Below, one piece after another: positions 23,425-24,401 of a stretch of 24,401 nucleotides of DNA; the first letter of the stretch is position 1, and each line of letters opens with the position of its first letter. Both the position numbers and the translations under genes were made by a program. The stretch comes from Deltaproteobacteria bacterium (GTDB lineage: Bacteria; Desulfobacterota_C; Deferrisomatia; Deferrisomatales; JACRMM01). The stretch is from contig JACRCS010000407.1 of the NCBI GenBank assembly GCA_016218905.1, forward strand, positions 1 to 24,401. The letters are read 5' to 3'. The notes under the pieces were generated by a model. It was given only the letters and a program-made list of their open reading frames with translations, made no database searches and had not been told where the DNA came from.

Positions 23425-23471
23425 CCTAACTATCCCCCTCGCAGGTCCCTAACTACGTCCCCTCGCAGGTC
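23425..23471. repeat. Two-copy tandem repeat (23/24 bp)
   Basis: CCTAACTAT...CCCCTCGCAGGTC (23425-23447) is followed directly by CCTAACTAC...CCCCTCGCAGGTC (23448-23471), differing mainly in a one-base length change and the central bases. It lies in the 232-base gap between the HEPN remnant and the leftward surface-protein gene, next to the terminator. No function is evident. Confidence 0.65.
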
Positions 23472-23477
23472 CCATGG

Positions 23478-23511
23478 AAAAAGCGAGGGCAGCCCGTGGG
23501 CTGCCCTCGCT
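23478..23511 (-). terminator. Strong intrinsic terminator of the leftward surface-protein gene
   Basis: A perfect 13-bp stem (23482-23494 with 23499-23511; arm AGCGAGGGCAGCC) has a 4-base loop. On the minus strand it is followed by a run of five T residues. It begins about 40 bases after the stop of the surface-protein gene. The plus strand has no T-run after the stem, so it acts leftward. Confidence 0.9.
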
Positions 23512-23552
23512 GAGGCCTTGCGGTGCCGAAGGAGTTTCCCTGTCGGCTGGAC

Positions 23553-24323
23553 TTATTCCTTCCAGGCTCCGGCGCCCGTGAGGCCGCCGACGTTGTTGGC
23601 GGGCGTCAGGACGGGGATGGGCCGCTTGGTGCCGTTCGAGGGCTCATTCTGGAAGGCCGTCGCGAACACGCTCGCCACCGGAGCGTTGACCGTGAATTTG
23701 CCCATGAACCGGTTGTTCGCACTCAGGAAAGCCGCGGGCAGGGCAGCGTTGATCTGCGCGGGCTCGATGAGGCGCGTGGAGTTGGCGGCGACCGTCCCGA
23801 GGTCGAGCCGGGTGGCGGTAGTGGTGCCGCCCGCCACCTTGCCGGAGTCGCCGGTGACGTCGACGGTGATCTCGGCCACGTTGCTGGAGGTGTTGTTGAT
23901 CAGCACGTAGGTGCCGCGGTTCGTGTTCGTGTGGAGGTACGGGACCACGAACTGGGAGCCGTTGATGCTCCACGTGTGGCTGGTGCCGGGAGCGTACGCC
24001 TGCGGGGTCAGGTAGGTGACGTTCGCCGGCGCGCCGCCAAGGGCGAGGGAACCGGTGAGGGTCACCACCTGGGTCTCCATCACCGAGGTCCCGTTCGAGA
24101 GGATCACCAGGTCGTCCGCCATGGTGTTGTTCGTCTGCAGATTGGTGCCGAGGATCGTGCCCGTCGCGGTGGCGCCGCTCACGGTGAAGACGACGTCGTT
24201 CGCGTCGTTCGTGGTCCCGCTGGGCGTGCCGGGGAAGTTCGCCCAATCGAGCAGGATACCGTTAGGGGCCGTTACGAAATAAAGGGCGCAAAAGTTTTGT
24301 TTTCGCGGTATCCTGCGCTCCAT
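23553..24323 (-). CDS. C-terminal part of a secreted surface-type protein, truncated by an insertion sequence
   Basis: The frame encodes 256 residues. From about residue 20 it is Asn/Thr/Ser/Val/Gly-rich, beta-sandwich-like sequence (GTYVLINNTSSNVAEITVDV, GKVAGGTTTATRLDLG, RFMGKFTVNAPVASVFATAF), as in extracellular proteins. The first 19 or so residues (MERRIPRKQNFCALYFVTA) are basic and cysteine-containing, with no signal peptide. They are encoded by DNA that appears to be the left end of an ISAzo13-like element, so the original N-terminus and signal peptide are displaced. The junction is near 24265-24270. I do not recognise a named family. The intact terminator downstream suggests a formerly well-expressed gene. 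Confidence 0.65.
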   Translation of the reverse strand: MERRIPRKQNFCALYFVTAPNGILLDWANFPGTPSGTTNDANDVVFTVSGATATGTILGTNLQTNNTMADDLVILSNGTSVMETQVVTLTGSLALGGAPANVTYLTPQAYAPGTSHTWSINGSQFVVPYLHTNTNRGTYVLINNTSSNVAEITVDVTGDSGKVAGGTTTATRLDLGTVAANSTRLIEPAQINAALPAAFLSANNRFMGKFTVNAPVASVFATAFQNEPSNGTKRPIPVLTPANNVGGLTGAGAWKE

Positions 24324-24401
24324 GGACGAGGACGCGCTGAAGCGGCGATTTGACCTGCTCAGCCCGGCGCTGGACGAGCGGGCTCGCCGCCTGTTTGCTG
24401 C
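24265..24401 (+). mobile_element. Left end of an ISAzo13-like insertion sequence (right end outside the window)
   Basis: Surface-protein coding sequence stops making sense at about 24265. A short non-coding stretch, more AT-rich than its surroundings, follows (GGGGCCGTTACGAAATAAAG onward), and a transposase start lies at 24322. The exact boundary, terminal repeat and target duplication cannot be defined because the other end is not visible. Confidence 0.6.
24322..24401 (+). CDS. ISAzo13-family transposase, N-terminal fragment (runs off the window)
   Basis: The 26 complete codons visible read MDEDALKRRFDLLSPALDER followed by ARRLFA. This is very like the start of ISAzo13-type transposases, which open with a short helix ending LDERARRLxAA before a helix-turn-helix and a DDE catalytic domain. 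It is transcribed away from the truncated surface gene; its ATG overlaps that frame's first codon on the opposite strand by two bases. Family call rests on a short segment. Confidence 0.7.
   Translation, partial: MDEDALKRRFDLLSPALDERARRLFA

Overview
The window is high-GC bacterial chromosome. Two 60-base lines that I counted differ sharply: about 65% GC in the glycosyltransferase region and 43-45% in one methyltransferase gene. The mix of a molybdenum-hydroxylase/acyl-CoA dehydrogenase cluster, a Wzx/Wzy-type polysaccharide locus, toxin-antitoxin remnants and an ISAzo13-like element would suit a soil or sediment Gram-negative lineage (for example Desulfobacterota, Rokubacteria/Methylomirabilota or a relative). 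I cannot fix the taxon from sequence alone.

Left part (1-3527): a leftward catabolic operon encodes an acyl-CoA dehydrogenase, the FAD subunit of a molybdenum hydroxylase and the start of its 2Fe-2S subunit. An IclR regulator is transcribed divergently. Two matching TTCGA-type palindromes lie in the shared control region, one in front of each transcription unit. A REP-like palindrome sits between the FAD and FeS subunit genes.

Middle (3651-21564): a polysaccharide export and assembly locus built as two convergent operons. The rightward operon encodes a Wzz-like chain-length protein, a secreted protein made of 14 propeller-type repeats, and a secreted FAD oxidoreductase lipoprotein with carbohydrate-binding-like flanking domains. 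The leftward operon encodes a Wzx flippase, a polysaccharide pyruvyl transferase, three GT4 glycosyltransferases, a Wzy-like polymerase fused to a periplasmic barrel-like domain, and a sugar-phosphate transferase/acetyltransferase/aminotransferase trio ordered like EpsL-M-N (PglC-D-E). A low-GC TylF-like methyltransferase closes it. Most leftward genes overlap by 1-11 bases and are probably translationally coupled. The likely product is a lipid-linked, amino-sugar-initiated, pyruvylated and methylated polysaccharide made by the Wzx/Wzy route.

Right part (21565-24401): an accessory zone of decaying modules. It holds a ribbon-helix-helix/DUF433 antitoxin split by an in-frame TGA, a DUF5615 PIN-like toxin with two frame breaks, an MNT nucleotidyltransferase followed by an N-terminally deleted HEPN partner, and a surface-protein gene cut by the left end of an ISAzo13-like insertion sequence. 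Its strong leftward terminator is still intact.

The items I consider least explained are the polymerase-barrel fusion, the propeller/FAD-lipoprotein pair within a polysaccharide operon, and the paired IclR operators.
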